DNA from: Actinomycetota bacterium
Lineage (GTDB): Bacteria; Actinomycetota; Acidimicrobiia; Acidimicrobiales; Ilumatobacteraceae
Direction: 5' to 3'
Assembly (NCBI GenBank): GCA_009705435.1
Contig: WLTJ01000136.1
Span: 1-5,321, forward strand
DNA length: 5,321 nt
Shown: positions 4,825 to 5,321 of the stretch, piece after piece
Position numbering within the stretch: the first letter of the stretch is position 1
Layout: each line of letters begins with the position of its first letter
Notes under the pieces: model-generated
What the model was told of the DNA's origin: nothing
Databases searched by the model: none
Seen by the model: the letters and a program-made list of their open reading frames with translations, nothing else
Translations under genes and position numbers: made by a program

Positions 4825-5321
4825 GTGACTTCGCCGCAAGATATCAGCGCAGATTTGTCTGCTGCTCTGGCCACCGAACTCGGGGTCGCCAGCGTGACAG
4901 ATCTAGCGCGTCTGAGCGGTGGTGCCTCGCGTGAAACTTGGGGCTTTGTCGCTGATGGAAGACGACTCATTCTGCAACGCCAAAGGTTCGGGGACATCCG
5001 TGATATGGGTGTTGAGGCACGAGTTGTGCAAGCGGCCTTTAACGCAGGTGTGCCGGTACCCGAACTGATTGCTAACGGTTCGGGCGATATTGGTTCTGGC
5101 TTTATGATTTTGTCGCATCTTGAAGGCGAGACAATCGCCCGCAAGATTTTGCGTGATGAGCAATTTAGTCAAGCGCGCCAATCGTTAGTCACTCAATCAG
5201 CCGTGGCACTTGCTTCACTGCACTCGATTGATGGCACGAAGATTGACGGCTTGCCAAGTTTGGATCAAGTTCAGCAGTATCGCGAAACATTAGACAATCT
5301 GAATGATCAACTTGGTCAATC
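4825..5321 (+). CDS. Phosphotransferase family protein (APH/ACAD10-like kinase fold), N-terminal part
   Basis: The first 165 residues of a kinase-like protein that continues past the right edge; family members run to about 340-360 residues. The N-lobe features are LARLSGGASRETWGF (28-41, nucleotide loop), a strand DGRRLILQRQR (44-54), E64 in GVEARVVQAAFNAGVPVPE, the lobe-linking strand SGFMILSHLEGETIARKIL (91-109) and VALASLHSID (127-136). The catalytic HxDxxxxN-like motif and metal Asp should be in the missing C-lobe. Actinobacterial proteins of this type often sit near acyl-CoA dehydrogenases and are thought to phosphorylate small hydroxylated molecules or acyl chains; they are not usually antibiotic-resistance enzymes. 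GTG 4825 is chosen because family similarity starts near here, with a G-rich stretch just before it. An ATG at 4732 would add 31 residues of low-complexity basic sequence and overlap the ABC gene start. Confidence 0.88.
   Translation, partial: MTSPQDISADLSAALATELGVASVTDLARLSGGASRETWGFVADGRRLILQRQRFGDIRDMGVEARVVQAAFNAGVPVPELIANGSGDIGSGFMILSHLEGETIARKILRDEQFSQARQSLVTQSAVALASLHSIDGTKIDGLPSLDQVQQYRETLDNLNDQLGQ

Noticed and set aside
4740..5144. Minus-strand open frame of 134 codons ending just before the ABC ATPase start
   Set aside because: It is in line with the ABC gene but antisense to the phosphotransferase, whose kinase-fold motifs are clear; its own protein is rich in Ser, Pro and Arg with no domain.

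Overview
This window looks like ordinary chromosomal DNA from an actinobacterium, most likely a moderate-GC lineage such as the Acidimicrobiia; that placement is inference. The pointers are a DUF3499-type small zinc-site protein (an actinobacterial family), a J-domain protein with a septum-formation-like exported Cys domain, GTG starts (2792, 4825), start codons with poor Shine-Dalgarno sites but TAnnnT hexamers 6-8 nt upstream (leaderless style), and a tRNA without an encoded CCA. No mobile element, CRISPR array, phage gene or integration scar is visible.

Layout. Minus strand 1-969: N-terminal part of an arylsulfatase whose C-terminus lies beyond the left edge. A 68-nt divergent promoter region (970-1037) separates it from a plus-strand pair: a D-2-hydroxyacid dehydrogenase of GhrA-like size (1038-1961) and, 26 nt later, a membrane-anchored J-domain protein (1988-2581). 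Next come tRNA-Val(CAC) (2637-2710) and a strong intrinsic terminator (2717-2749). A second plus-strand pair follows: the DUF3499-like protein with a long acidic V/E/P-rich tail (2792-3493) and an SRPBCC/START-like lipid- or ligand-binding protein (3506-3955). The latter ends convergently, overlapping by 14 bp a minus-strand solitary ABC ATPase of the ModF/YlmA (COG1119) type (3942-4733). A perfect 7-bp stem sits on the junction. After a 91-nt divergent region, a plus-strand phosphotransferase (APH/ACAD10-like kinase fold) begins at GTG 4825 and runs off the right edge.

The genes do not form one recognisable pathway. Two small operons are plausible (dehydrogenase plus J-domain protein; DUF3499 plus SRPBCC), insulated from each other by the tRNA and its terminator. 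The ABC ATPase has no permease or binding protein next to it. I did not find a convincing new multi-gene system. The items most worth a second look are the J-domain/septum-domain fusion, the Pro-less sulfatase maturation motif (CSSTR), the Arg in place of the NAD-selecting Asp in the dehydrogenase, the Q-loop substitution in the ABC ATPase, and the hairpin on the convergent overlap.
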